64,000 nucleotides of DNA from Parvularcula sp964219355 (GCA_964219355.1 CAXPOZ010000005.1:62001-126000); one strand, 5' to 3'. Shown: positions 51,662 through 60,701, counted from the first letter of the stretch. The notes: generated by a model from the sequence alone, not told the origin. Numbers and translations are program-made.

Positions 51662-51814
51662 AAGACCCTCACCCGGCTTCGATACTCGAAGCCGACCTCT
51701 CCCAAAGGGAGAGGTGTTCAGAGCAGTTTTTCCATATCTCGAAGATAGAAAGCCGCCTCTCCCTTGGGAGAGGCCGAAGACGGACGTAAAGTCCGGCTTC
51801 GGGTGAGGGGTCTT
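51662..51814. repeat. 153-bp element with terminal inverted repeats and four hairpins
   Basis: Ends are AAGACCCTCACCC (51662-51674) and GGGTGAGGGGTCTT (51801-51814), inverted copies with one extra base. Between them are perfect hairpins CGGCTTCGA/TCGAAGCCG (51674-51694), ACCTCTCCC/GGGAGAGGT (51695-51715), GCCTCTCCC/GGGAGAGGC (51755-51774) and CGGAC/GTCCG (51781-51795). The right end abuts the glcB stop codon. It is a non-coding, MITE-like or REP-like element and could end both converging transcripts. Confidence 0.75.
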
Positions 51815-53956
51815 CTATTGTGACGCCTTCAGCTTGAGCCGATAAGCATGCAGCAGCGGTTCAGTATAACCGCTTGGCTGCTCGCATCCTTCAAAGACTA
51901 GTGCCTTTGCCGCCTGATAGGCAATCGAGCCGTCAAAATCCTCTGCCATCGGACGATAGGCCGGGTCACCCGCATTCTGGGCATCGACCTTTTCCGCCAT
52001 GCGCTCGAATGCGGCATTGATGTCATCCGCCGTGACGACACCGTGGCGAAGCCAGTTCGCCATATGCTGGGAGGAAATCCGTAAAGTGGCGCGGTCTTCC
52101 ATGAGGCCGATATCGTGAATGTCGGGCACTTTCGAGCACCCCACCCCCTGATTGATCCAGCGGACGACATAGCCAAGGATGCCTTGGGCGTTGTTGTCGA
52201 GTTCTTCGCGAATCTCATCGGGCAACCAGTTCGTGCCACGCGACAACGGGATCGTCAGCAGATCGCGAAGGGCGGGTACGTCCTTTTCGGCCTTCTCCTT
52301 CTGGACCTCGAAAACATCGACTTTGTGATAGTGAAGCGCATGCAGTGCTGCCGCTGTCGGGCTCGGCACCCAGGCGGTGTTCGCGCCTGATTTGGGGTGG
52401 CCGATCTTCTGATCCATCATGTCATGCATGCGGTCCGGCGCGGCCCACATGCCCTTGCCGATCTGCGCCCGGCCCGAGAGCCCACATTTGAGGCCGATGG
52501 CCACATTGCGATCCTCATAGGCCTTGATCCAGTCCGTGCCCTTCATCTCCGCTTTGCGGATCATCGGTCCGGCCTCCATCGAGGTGTGCATCTCATCGCC
52601 TGTGCGGTCGAGGAATCCTGTATTGATGAAGACGATCCGGTCCCGGACGGCTTCGATACAGGCGGCAAGGTTTGCGGACGTCCGTCGCTCCTCATCCATC
52701 ACACCGACTTTCAGCGTGTGGCGGGCAAGGCCAAGCAGGTCCTCGACTGCATTGAAAAGCTCATTGGTGAAGGCGCATTCGGCGGGGCCATGCATTTTCG
52801 GCTTCACGATATAGACCGACGGCTCGGTCGCGTTCCGTACACGTGACTTACCCTCAAGGTCAAAGCAGGCGATCAGCGAGGTGACGATGGCATCCATGAT
52901 GCCTTCAGGGATCTCGCGGCCATCAGGCAGGAGGATCGCAGGGTTCGTCATCAGATGTCCGACATTGCGGACGAGCAGCAGCGAGCGGCCTTTCAGCGTG
53001 ATCTCGCGACCTTCAGCGGATTTATACTCCCGGTCCGGATTAAGCCCGCGGGAGAGTGTCTCGCCACCCTTCTGGAAGCTCGCCTCCAGATCACCCTTCA
53101 TCAGGCCGAGCCAGTTCCGGTAGGCCAGCGTCTTGTCCTCTGCATCGACGGCGGCAACTGAGTCTTCCATGTCGATGATCGTTGAGAGCGCGGCCTCAAC
53201 AAGGACATCCGCGACACCGGCCATGTCGTCTTTGCCAATCGGGTGGCTCCGATCAATCACGATTTCGGCATGCAGGCCGTTATGGCTGAGCAGGATCGCC
53301 TCGGGCTTGTCAGCTGGCCCGCGATAGCCCGCAAATACCTCTGGCATCTTCAGTTCAGGATCAAGATGTCCGTCCACGACCTTGTATTCAAGGACGCTGG
53401 CATGGGAGCCTTCCGTCATCGGTGCGATCTGGTCGAGAAAGCGCTTGGCATAGGCGATGACCTTTGTGCCGCGTTTGGGATCATAGCCGGGCTTGTCATC
53501 ATCATGATGCGGAATGACATCCGTACCGTAAAGCGCATCATAGAGGCTGCCCCAGCGGGCGTTAGCTGCGTTGAGCGCATAACGGGCATTGAGCACCGGC
53601 ACGACAAGCTGCGGCCCGGCCATCGCGGCGAGTTCCGGGTCGACATTCTCCGTACCCACCTCGAAATCGTCAGGCTCCGGCACGAGATAACCGATTGATC
53701 TGAGAAACGCTTCGTAGGCCGCATAATCGGCCGGCTGGCCGGGATGGGCACGGTGCCAGTGATCAATCTCGGCCTGCAGCCAGTCGCGTTCAGCAAGGAG
53801 CTTGCGATTCTTTGGTGCAAAACCGGTGATGATCTCCGCCGCCCCGGCCCAGAACGCCGCCTTGTCGCGGCCAAGCCCCGCCAGCACTTCTGTCTCCAGA
53901 AAGGCGCAGAGCCCAGCATCGATCTGTAATCCGGCCCGTTCCACGCGTTCCGACAT
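51815..53956 (-). CDS. glcB: Malate synthase G
   Basis: The 713-residue enzyme is typical in length for the G isoform. It carries YLVPEPDDFEV, RDGYDPKRGTK-type loop variants (DKPGYDPKRGTKVIAY), IDMEDSVAAVDAEDK, and the block LLLVRNVGHLMTNPAILLPD. It also has GFLDRTGDEMHTSMEAGP and KPKMHGPAECAF. It condenses glyoxylate with acetyl-CoA to malate. Isocitrate lyase and the glc oxidation genes are not in the window. A perfect palindrome lies 14-28 bases before the start. The stop codon adjoins a repeat element. Confidence 0.96.
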   Translation of the reverse strand: MSERVERAGLQIDAGLCAFLETEVLAGLGRDKAAFWAGAAEIITGFAPKNRKLLAERDWLQAEIDHWHRAHPGQPADYAAYEAFLRSIGYLVPEPDDFEVGTENVDPELAAMAGPQLVVPVLNARYALNAANARWGSLYDALYGTDVIPHHDDDKPGYDPKRGTKVIAYAKRFLDQIAPMTEGSHASVLEYKVVDGHLDPELKMPEVFAGYRGPADKPEAILLSHNGLHAEIVIDRSHPIGKDDMAGVADVLVEAALSTIIDMEDSVAAVDAEDKTLAYRNWLGLMKGDLEASFQKGGETLSRGLNPDREYKSAEGREITLKGRSLLLVRNVGHLMTNPAILLPDGREIPEGIMDAIVTSLIACFDLEGKSRVRNATEPSVYIVKPKMHGPAECAFTNELFNAVEDLLGLARHTLKVGVMDEERRTSANLAACIEAVRDRIVFINTGFLDRTGDEMHTSMEAGPMIRKAEMKGTDWIKAYEDRNVAIGLKCGLSGRAQIGKGMWAAPDRMHDMMDQKIGHPKSGANTAWVPSPTAAALHALHYHKVDVFEVQKEKAEKDVPALRDLLTIPLSRGTNWLPDEIREELDNNAQGILGYVVRWINQGVGCSKVPDIHDIGLMEDRATLRISSQHMANWLRHGVVTADDINAAFERMAEKVDAQNAGDPAYRPMAEDFDGSIAYQAAKALVFEGCEQPSGYTEPLLHAYRLKLKASQ

Positions 53957-53969
53957 CGGCGTTCTCCCA

Positions 53970-53984
53970 TGTTGCGCCGCAACA
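53970..53984. promoter_or_regulatory. Perfect palindrome just upstream of glcB
   Basis: TGTTGCG-C-CGCAACA has 7-bp arms around one base, 14 bases upstream of the glcB ATG and directly before its GGGAGAA ribosome-binding site. It is a likely operator for a homodimeric regulator of glyoxylate or acetate metabolism. Regulator unknown. Confidence 0.5.
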
Positions 53985-54106
53985 ATTGCAGGATGCTGCG
54001 GCCAAAGGTCAATGGCTTAAGAGAGATGTTATCGCTATCGGCCCCGGAAACGGGTATGTCCGAAAACCGCGAGTAATTGCGTCGAAGCCGCTATACTCCT
54101 GTCTGC

Positions 54107-55564
54107 ATGGACCTCGATCACGCCACCTGTCACCGGATCATCTCCGCCCGCGACGCCCGTTATGACGGCAAATTCTTCACCTGCGTGAAGACAACAGGCA
54201 TTTATTGTCGGCCGATCTGCCCGGCGCGCACCCCGGCGGAAGAGAATTGCGAATTCGCGCCCAGCGCCGCCGCTGCCGAGGAAGCAGGCTATCGCGCCTG
54301 CCTGCGCTGCCGTCCGGAAAGCTCGCCCGATCTTGGCGCGTGGCGGGGGACATCCTCGACCGTCTCACGCGGGTTGCGGCTGATCGAGGACGGGGCACTC
54401 GATCAGGGATCAGTGACCGATCTTGCCGACCGCCTTGGCGTCGGGGAGCGACATCTGCGCAGGCTTTTCCGCCAGCATCTTGGCGCGACCCCGATTGCGG
54501 TTGCGCAGACCCGGCGCGTGCTTCTCGCCAAACAATTGATCCACCAGACGAGCCTGCCGATGACCGAAATCGCCATGGCGAGCGGCTTTGGCAGTCTGCG
54601 GCGCTTCAACGAGACCTTCACCGCGCTTTACGGCAAACCGCCGGGCAGCCTGCGGCGCGGGTCGGGCGAAAGCGAGAACGGGCTCGTCCTCACCCTCACC
54701 TATCAGCCGCCTTATGACTGGGAACAAATCCTCGCCTTCCTGTCCTTACGCGCAATGACCGGCGTCGAGGCGGTCGAAAACGGTGTCTACAAACGGATTT
54801 TGCGGCTGGGCGAGCAGACCGGCATCATCAATGTGAGCCATGCGCCGGAAGTCTCCGCGATCCGCATCGAGGCGAGCCTGCCCGATACCGCTGCCCTGCC
54901 CGGTGTGATCGCGAAAGTGCGGCGGGTGTTCGATCTTGGTGCGGACCCGGCGGCGATAGCAGAAGTCCTCAGCGCCGACCCGGTGCTCGCGCCGATGGTC
55001 GAGAAGCGGCCCGGCCTGCGCCTGCCCGGTGCATGGGACGGGCTCGAGATCGGCGTGCGCGCGATCCTTGGCCAGCAGGTGACGGTGAAGGCCGCAACGA
55101 CCATCGCCTCGCGGCTGGTCGCAAAATACGGCACGCGCGTTGAGACCGGCAATGGCCTCACCCACGCCTTCCCCAATGCGCAGACGCTGGCCGGCGCCGA
55201 TATCGTGGGGCTGGGGATGCCGCAGAAGCGCGCCGATGCGATCAGTGCGCTGGCGCGGCTGGCAGTCGAGCACCCGCACCTTTTCGAAGGCGGCGCGGAC
55301 CCGGACGAGCTATATGCAGCCCTCACCGCCCTGCCCGGCATCGGTCCGTGGACAGCCAATTACATGGCCATGCGCGCCGCGCGCGCGACCGACGCCTTTA
55401 TCGAAGGCGACCTGATCGTCAGGAAAAATTTCAGCCGCGGGGGAGAAATGATCTCTCCCAAAGCCCTTGCCGAGCATTCCGCGAAATGGCGGCCATGGCG
55501 CGCCTATGCCGTCATGCATCTCTGGGCATCGAGCGGCGATGAGACCGAAGGAGAAAATTCATGA
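54107..55564 (+). CDS. Ada-type regulator fused to AlkA 3-methyladenine glycosylase
   Basis: The product is 485 residues from the ATG at 54107. N-terminal Ada domain (about 1-85): zinc ligands and methyl acceptor in GIYCRPICPA and YRACLRCRPE. AraC-type helix-turn-helix (about 90-190). AlkA domain (about 200-470) with the helix-hairpin-helix LPGIGPWTANYMAM and the catalytic Asp in FIEGDLIVRK. It combines sensing of methyl phosphotriesters, transcription activation and excision of alkylated bases. The last 4 bases overlap ogt, so the two are co-translated. The O6 methyltransferase domain of classic Ada is separate here, as ogt. Confidence 0.93.
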   Translation: MDLDHATCHRIISARDARYDGKFFTCVKTTGIYCRPICPARTPAEENCEFAPSAAAAEEAGYRACLRCRPESSPDLGAWRGTSSTVSRGLRLIEDGALDQGSVTDLADRLGVGERHLRRLFRQHLGATPIAVAQTRRVLLAKQLIHQTSLPMTEIAMASGFGSLRRFNETFTALYGKPPGSLRRGSGESENGLVLTLTYQPPYDWEQILAFLSLRAMTGVEAVENGVYKRILRLGEQTGIINVSHAPEVSAIRIEASLPDTAALPGVIAKVRRVFDLGADPAAIAEVLSADPVLAPMVEKRPGLRLPGAWDGLEIGVRAILGQQVTVKAATTIASRLVAKYGTRVETGNGLTHAFPNAQTLAGADIVGLGMPQKRADAISALARLAVEHPHLFEGGADPDELYAALTALPGIGPWTANYMAMRAARATDAFIEGDLIVRKNFSRGGEMISPKALAEHSAKWRPWRAYAVMHLWASSGDETEGENS

Positions 55565-56094
55565 CACCCCTCATCCGTGAGCTGATCGACACACCCGTCG
55601 GCCCCATCACCCTGATCACGCAAAGCGATGGTACGGTCCGCATGCTGGAATTCACTGAAAAGCGCGACCGCGAGGAAATCCACCTCAAGCGGCATTTCGG
55701 AGATGCCGAGATCCGCGACGGCAAGACGTCCGGCCCGGCCCGCAAGGCGGTCGAGGCCTATTTCAATGGGGATATTGCCGCGATCGACACACTCACCACT
55801 GATGCAGCGGGCACGGAATTCCAGACAAAAGTCTGGGCGACCCTGCGCACGATCCCGGCCGGCGAGACATGGTCCTATGGCGATCTTGCGGGCGCGGTCG
55901 GCAGCCCCAAAGCCTTCCGCGCGGTCGGAAGCGCCAATGGCGCGAACCCCATCGCGATCATCGTCCCCTGCCACAGGGTGATTGCCACGGGCGGCAAGCT
56001 TGGCGGCTACGGCGGCGGGCTCGACCGGAAAAAATGGCTGCTGGCACATGAAGCCGCCCACTGCGGGAAGCAATTGGCATTGCACGCCGGATGA
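55561..56094 (+). CDS. ogt: Methylated-DNA--protein-cysteine methyltransferase
   Basis: The 177-residue protein has the active-site motif IVPCHRVIA with the acceptor cysteine near 138. A helix-turn-helix region with TWSYGDLAGAVGSPKAFRAV and the conserved GGYGGGLDRKKWLL loop are also present. It removes methyl groups from O6-methylguanine and inactivates itself. Overlaps the Ada/AlkA gene by ATGA. The formaldehyde gene adhC begins 40 bases downstream, a combination that makes sense if both deal with C1-related damage. Confidence 0.94.
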   Translation: MTPLIRELIDTPVGPITLITQSDGTVRMLEFTEKRDREEIHLKRHFGDAEIRDGKTSGPARKAVEAYFNGDIAAIDTLTTDAAGTEFQTKVWATLRTIPAGETWSYGDLAGAVGSPKAFRAVGSANGANPIAIIVPCHRVIATGGKLGGYGGGLDRKKWLLAHEAAHCGKQLALHAG

Positions 56095-56133
56095 TGGCAG
56101 ACGGGAGCCTTGTCAGTTGAAGGAGCCCGGGAC

Positions 56134-57240
56134 ATGAAAACCAGAGCCGCCGTCGCCTTTGAAGCGAAGAAACCGCTCGAAATCGTCGAAGTCGATCTGG
56201 AGGGCCCCAAGGAGGGCGAGGTTCTGGTCGAGATCATGGCGACCGGCATCTGCCACACCGACGCTTATACGCTGGACGGGTTCGACTCAGAGGGGCTGTT
56301 CCCCAGCATTCTCGGCCATGAAGGCGCCGGCATCGTCCGTGAGATCGGACCCGGCGTGACCAGCGTCGAAGTCGATGACCATGTCATCCCGCTCTACACG
56401 CCCGAATGTAGGACATGCAAAACCTGCCTCTCCCAGAAATCCAATCTGTGTACGTCGATCCGCTCGACGCAAGGCCAGGGCGTGATGCCGGACGGCACGT
56501 CGCGCTTTTCCTATAAGGGGGAAAAGATCCACCATTATATGGGGTGCTCGACCTTTTCGAACTTCACCGTCCTGCCGGAAATCGCGCTGGCGAAAATCCG
56601 CAAGGACGCACCGTTCGACAAGGCCTGCTATGTTGGCTGCGGCGTAACGACCGGCGTTGGTGCCGTCACCAATACGGCCAAGGTCGAGCCGGGCGCGAAT
56701 GTCATCGTCTTTGGCCTAGGCGGCATCGGCCTCAATGTCATTCAGGGCGCCAAAATGGTCGGCGCGAACATGATCATCGGTGTCGATGTCAATCCGGGTA
56801 AGGAAGAATGGGGCCGCAAATTCGGCATGACCCATTTTGTGAACCCCAAAGATGTTGGCGACCTCGTGCCCCATCTCGTTCAGCTGACCGATGGCGGCGC
56901 CGATTATACTTTCGACTGCACAGGCAATACGGATGTCATGCGCACAGCGCTCGAGGCCTGTCACCGCGGTTGGGGCGAGTCGATCATCATCGGCGTCGCC
57001 GAGGCGGGCAAGGAAATCTCAACCCGCCCCTTCCAGCTTGTCACCGGCCGGGTCTGGAAAGGCACCGCGTTTGGCGGCGCGCGCGGCCGGACCGATACGC
57101 CCAAAATCGTCGAGTGGTATATGGACGGCAAAATCGAGATCGACCCGATGATCACGCACACGCTGTCCCTAGATGAAATCAACAAGGGCTTTGACCTCAT
57201 GCATGAGGGCAAGTCCATTCGTAGCGTAGTGGTGTACTGA
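56134..57240 (+). CDS. adhC: S-(hydroxymethyl)glutathione dehydrogenase (class III alcohol dehydrogenase)
   Basis: The 368-residue enzyme has catalytic zinc ligands in GICHTDAYTL and LGHEGAGIV. The structural zinc block is CRTCKTCLSQKSNLC, and the NAD site is VFGLGGIGLNVIQGA. It oxidises S-hydroxymethylglutathione, formed from formaldehyde and glutathione, to S-formylglutathione. The ATG at 56134 follows AAGGAG. The stop shares its last base with the start of the next gene. Confidence 0.94.
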   Translation: MKTRAAVAFEAKKPLEIVEVDLEGPKEGEVLVEIMATGICHTDAYTLDGFDSEGLFPSILGHEGAGIVREIGPGVTSVEVDDHVIPLYTPECRTCKTCLSQKSNLCTSIRSTQGQGVMPDGTSRFSYKGEKIHHYMGCSTFSNFTVLPEIALAKIRKDAPFDKACYVGCGVTTGVGAVTNTAKVEPGANVIVFGLGGIGLNVIQGAKMVGANMIIGVDVNPGKEEWGRKFGMTHFVNPKDVGDLVPHLVQLTDGGADYTFDCTGNTDVMRTALEACHRGWGESIIIGVAEAGKEISTRPFQLVTGRVWKGTAFGGARGRTDTPKIVEWYMDGKIEIDPMITHTLSLDEINKGFDLMHEGKSIRSVVVY

Positions 57241-57548
57241 TGACTGACAAACCGACCTCGAAATTTGATTTCGACACTGGCATGCCAAAGGGCAGCTTTC
57301 CGCTCCTTCATTTCACGGTACGGAGCGAGTGTGAGAAGGCCGGTGAAACGCCTGCAGAACTGCAGATGATGATCTGGGCCGATACACCCCAGAAGGCCGC
57401 AGAGCTCTTCCGCAAGGTGGGGGAGCATCTGGGCTTCAAGGTGACTGGCGAACTCGATGTCGCTGAAAGCGTTTCGATGTCCCCGCCACGCAAGAACGCG
57501 TCCGCCTATGATGTGCGGTTCGGCGGCAAGGTCGTGAGCCCATCATGA
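57240..57548 (+). CDS. Hypothetical protein inside the formaldehyde operon
   Basis: The 102-residue product has no signal peptide or membrane segment. It starts on the last base of the adhC stop codon and its stop overlaps the fghA start by 4 bases, so it is translated in step with both. The middle part (about 20-85) is alpha/beta with one Cys (RSECEKAGE) and hydrophobic strands such as ELQMMIWADTPQKAAELFRK. No family was recognised. It likely helps formaldehyde detoxification, but the role is unproven. Confidence 0.75.
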   Translation: MTDKPTSKFDFDTGMPKGSFPLLHFTVRSECEKAGETPAELQMMIWADTPQKAAELFRKVGEHLGFKVTGELDVAESVSMSPPRKNASAYDVRFGGKVVSPS

Positions 57549-58387
57549 CGCTCCACACCACCTCCACCACGAGGTCGCATGGCGGCACGCAAGGAGTGTG
57601 CACGCATCCATCCTCCGTGACCGGAACGGAGATGACTTTTTCGGTCTTCGTCCCCGACCATGAGCATGGCGCGCGTCTGCCGGTCGTCTGGTATCTCTCA
57701 GGTCTTACCTGCACCCATGCCAATGTGACGGAGAAAGGCGAGTATCGAAGAGCCTGCGCCGAGTTGGGGCTGATCTTTGTCGCGCCTGACACCTCGCCGC
57801 GCGGCAAGGATGTCGCGGACGATCCTGACGGCGCTTATGATTTCGGTCTCGGTGCGGGGTTCTATGTCGATGCGACGGAAGAGCCTTATGCGAAGCATTA
57901 CCGCATGTGGTCCTACATCACCGAGGAACTGCCGGGTGTCATCGCCGAGCAGTTTCCAGTCGACATGGCGCGGCAGTCGATCATGGGGCATTCCATGGGC
58001 GGGCATGGCGCGCTGACGATCGGCCTGACGCATCCCGATCGCTACAAAGCCGTCAGTGCATTCGCCCCGATTGTTGCGCCGTCACAGGTGCCATGGGGCG
58101 AGAAGGCGCTAGGCGGTTATCTGGGTCCGGACAAATCCGCTTGGCGGAAACATGATGCCGTGGCCCTGATCGAGGATGGTGCGCGGCTCCCTGCCCTGAT
58201 TGTTGATCAGGGGGAAGCGGATGATTTCCTGACCGAACAGCTCAAACCTTCGCTGCTGAAGTCAGCCTGCGAACGGGCGGGCATCGACCTCACCCTGCGC
58301 ATGCAGGCAGGCTATGATCACAGCTATTATTTCATTTCGAGCTTCATGGAGGATCACCTCCGCTGGCACGCGGCGCGCCTGGGTTAA
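57545..58387 (+). CDS. fghA: S-formylglutathione hydrolase
   Basis: The 280-residue esterase D-type alpha/beta hydrolase has the nucleophile in SIMGHSMGGHGALTI (Ser near 148). The Asp lies in LIVDQGEADDFL and the His in GYDHSYYFISSF. It hydrolyses S-formylglutathione to formate and glutathione, the step after AdhC. The stop overlaps the convergent purU gene by 4 bases. Together with adhC and the 102-residue gene it forms one operon. Confidence 0.94.
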   Translation: MTLHTTSTTRSHGGTQGVCTHPSSVTGTEMTFSVFVPDHEHGARLPVVWYLSGLTCTHANVTEKGEYRRACAELGLIFVAPDTSPRGKDVADDPDGAYDFGLGAGFYVDATEEPYAKHYRMWSYITEELPGVIAEQFPVDMARQSIMGHSMGGHGALTIGLTHPDRYKAVSAFAPIVAPSQVPWGEKALGGYLGPDKSAWRKHDAVALIEDGARLPALIVDQGEADDFLTEQLKPSLLKSACERAGIDLTLRMQAGYDHSYYFISSFMEDHLRWHAARLG

Positions 58388-59241
58388 TCCCCAAAAACAA
58401 CCGTCTTCTGCGCATTGAGCAGCACACGGTCTTCCAGATGACAGCGCACCGCCCGGGCCAGCACCCGGCGTTCGATATCCCGGCCCTTGCGAACAAGGTC
58501 ATCGGGCGTGTCGGCATGGGTGATGGCCTCGGCATCCTGCACGATGATCGGGCCTTCATCGAGGTCGGCCGTCACGTAATGCGCTGTCGCGCCGATCATC
58601 TTCACGCCGCGCGCATGCGCCTGGTGATAGGGCTTGGCGCCCTTGAAACCGGGCAGGAAGGAATGGTGGATATTGATGCAACGGCCCGAAAGATAGACTG
58701 ACATCTCATCCGAGAGGATCTGCATATAGCGGGCAAGGACGACAAGCTCCGCCCCCGTCTCTTCGATCAATTCGCGGATCTGGGCCTCCTGCTGAGGCTT
58801 TGTGTCCTTCGTGATCGGGAAGTGATGGAAGGGAATGTCGCGCGCACCGGCCAGCTCATGGCCTTCCGCCGGATGGTTGGAAACGATCCCGACAATATCC
58901 ATCGGCAGCTCGCCGATCCGGTGCCGGTAGAGAAGATCGCTGAGGCAATGGTCGAATTTCGAGACGAGAATCAGAACCCGACGGCGCTCATCTGCCTGCC
59001 GCAGCGACCATTCCATGTCATAGGTGCCAGCGAGCCCCGAAAAATCCTGCCGAAATTCCAATTCAGCCGCCTCATCGGCAAAATCGGCAACGATACGCAT
59101 GAAGAAGCGCCCGGTCTCGGCATCCCCGAATTGCTGGGCCTCAACGACATTGCCCCGGTGCTGGAACAGCCGTTGGGTTACGGCGCTCGTCAGGCCCGGA
59201 CGGTCTGGGCAGCTCAGGGTCAGGATATGATGGCCGGTCAT
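58384..59241 (-). CDS. purU: Formyltetrahydrofolate deformylase
   Basis: The 285-residue enzyme has an N-terminal ACT domain (ILTLSCPDRPGLTSAVTQ, about 5-22). The formyltransferase-like domain follows, with IVSNHPAEGHEL and the catalytic INIHHSFLPGFKGAKPYHQA, then GATAHYVTADLDEGPIIVQD. It releases formate from 10-formyl-THF and balances folate one-carbon pools. The ATG at 59241 gives the usual start. It converges on fghA, whose pathway also yields formate. A possible promoter region is shared with the divergent NTF2-like gene. Confidence 0.94.
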   Translation of the reverse strand: MTGHHILTLSCPDRPGLTSAVTQRLFQHRGNVVEAQQFGDAETGRFFMRIVADFADEAAELEFRQDFSGLAGTYDMEWSLRQADERRRVLILVSKFDHCLSDLLYRHRIGELPMDIVGIVSNHPAEGHELAGARDIPFHHFPITKDTKPQQEAQIRELIEETGAELVVLARYMQILSDEMSVYLSGRCINIHHSFLPGFKGAKPYHQAHARGVKMIGATAHYVTADLDEGPIIVQDAEAITHADTPDDLVRKGRDIERRVLARAVRCHLEDRVLLNAQKTVVFGD

Positions 59242-59423
59242 GGGGCGTCCTTCGTCCTCTCTCACGCGAAGATGCAACACCCCTTAGATGCAAGAGAGCG
59301 GCCAAAGACAAGGCCCGGCGTAAATTCGGGCCGTCTGGCTTGTATGCGGATGGGCTGAACATGATATGACGGATGACCGAGAGGCAGATCGTTGCACCGG
59401 ACATTGCACGGGGAGGTCACAAG

Positions 59424-59855
59424 ATGAGCGATGCCAGCCTGACACCAGCCGCGAAAGACACGCTCGCCCGCTGGCATGAAATCGTCGAGCACCGCGACAT
59501 GAAGAGCCTGCCCGAGATCGTTCACAAGGATGCTGTCTTCCGCTCACCTGTTGCCCATACGCCCTATCCCGGATCCTTCGCGTTGTGCCTGGCACTCAGT
59601 ACCGTGATTAAGGTGTTTGAGAATTTTACTTATCACCGGGAATTCATCGGCACGGATGGCCAGTCCGCCGTGCTCGAATTCTCCGCCCTTGTCGGCGATA
59701 AAAGGGTCAAGGGGATCGACATGATCCAGTTTGATGCGGACGGTCTGATCACCGAATTCGAAGTCATGATCCGTCCCAAGAACGGTCTTGAAGCGCTGGC
59801 CGAGGAAATGGGCGCACGGATCGGCGATTTGATGACCAAGATGAAACAGGCCTGA
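59424..59855 (+). CDS. NTF2/SnoaL-like domain protein
   Basis: The 143-residue protein has the cone-like NTF2 pattern: an N-terminal helix TLARWHEIVEHRDMKSLPEI, then beta-strands with VFRSPVAHTPYPG, YHREFIGTDGQSAVLEFSAL and FEVMIRPKNGLEAL. This fits SnoaL-like cyclases/isomerases and nuclear transport factor 2 folds. Catalytic residues cannot be assigned. Start ATG at 59424 follows GGGGAGG. It leads a three-gene unit with DUF3291 and ABM proteins. Confidence 0.8.
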   Translation: MSDASLTPAAKDTLARWHEIVEHRDMKSLPEIVHKDAVFRSPVAHTPYPGSFALCLALSTVIKVFENFTYHREFIGTDGQSAVLEFSALVGDKRVKGIDMIQFDADGLITEFEVMIRPKNGLEALAEEMGARIGDLMTKMKQA

Positions 59856-59878
59856 CGGCCATTTTGCGAGGAGCCTCC

Positions 59879-60361
59879 ATGCAGCTTGCCGAACTTAATA
59901 TAGGGCGTCTTGTCGCTCCAACCGATGATCCCCGGGTCAAAGACTTCATGGACAATCTCGACTTCATCAACGGGCTGGGCAAACAGATGCCGGGCTTTGT
60001 CTGGATGATGGAAGGCTCGGGCGAACCCGGTCAGGGCAATACCGATGCGGCGGTCTCGGATGATCCGCAGACGGTGGCAAACCTCACCGTCTGGGAAGAT
60101 GCCGCAAGTCTTGAGACATTCGTCTGGGGCACGGTGCACAAGAAATTCTATGAGCGCCGGCAGGAATGGTTTGAACTCATGGGCGAGATGCATTTCGTCA
60201 TGTGGTGGGTGCCCGACGGCCATCAGCCGACACTCGAAGAAGCCATGGCGAAACTCGAATACCGCCGCCAGCATGGCGACAGTAACGAGGCCTTTGGCTG
60301 GGACTGGCTGAAAGACGCGCACATGCACAAGACGCATGGCTGCCGTCCGCATGCGGCCTGA
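59879..60361 (+). CDS. DUF3291 domain-containing protein
   Basis: The 160-residue protein starts at the ATG at 59879 after GCGAGG. It has the DUF3291 blocks: AELNIGRLVAPTDDPRVKDF, FVWMMEGSG, LTVWEDAASLETFVWGTVH, and EMHFVMWWVPDGHQPTLEEA. These proteins have an alpha/beta barrel-like fold (ABM-related) and unknown activity. It lies between the NTF2-like and ABM genes with one base to the next start. Confidence 0.82.
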   Translation: MQLAELNIGRLVAPTDDPRVKDFMDNLDFINGLGKQMPGFVWMMEGSGEPGQGNTDAAVSDDPQTVANLTVWEDAASLETFVWGTVHKKFYERRQEWFELMGEMHFVMWWVPDGHQPTLEEAMAKLEYRRQHGDSNEAFGWDWLKDAHMHKTHGCRPHAA

Positions 60362-60362
60362 T

Positions 60363-60701
60363 ATGACGACGACGCAGATGACCCCGCCCTATTACGCCGT
60401 TATCTTCTCAAGCCGGATGGGCGATGCCGAAGGCTATGCCGAAATGGCAGAGCGGATGGTCAAGCTCGCCGCCGAACAGCCGGGTTTTCTGGGGGTTGAA
60501 TCCGCCCGCGGCACGGACGGCTTCGGCGTCACCGTTTCCTACTGGGAAAACGAAGAAGCGATTTCCAAGTGGAAGGCCAACGCCGCGCATCTCGGCGCGC
60601 AGGAAATGGGCATGACGCGGTTCTATGACGCCTATGATGTCCGAATTGCGAAGGTCGAGCGCGCCTATTCAGGCCCCGGCGAGCGCCCGCCAGTCAGATA
60701 G
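60363..60701 (+). CDS. Antibiotic biosynthesis monooxygenase (ABM) family protein
   Basis: The 112-residue protein has the dimeric alpha/beta barrel pattern of ABM proteins: YYAVIFSSRMGDAEGYAEMA, GFLGVESARGTDGFGVTVSY, WENEEAISKWKANAAHLGAQ. Members act on quinone-like or heme-related substrates or serve as structural partners. The start ATG at 60363 lies one base after the DUF3291 stop; an overlapping start at 60336 is less likely. Substrate unknown. Confidence 0.8.
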   Translation: MTTTQMTPPYYAVIFSSRMGDAEGYAEMAERMVKLAAEQPGFLGVESARGTDGFGVTVSYWENEEAISKWKANAAHLGAQEMGMTRFYDAYDVRIAKVERAYSGPGERPPVR

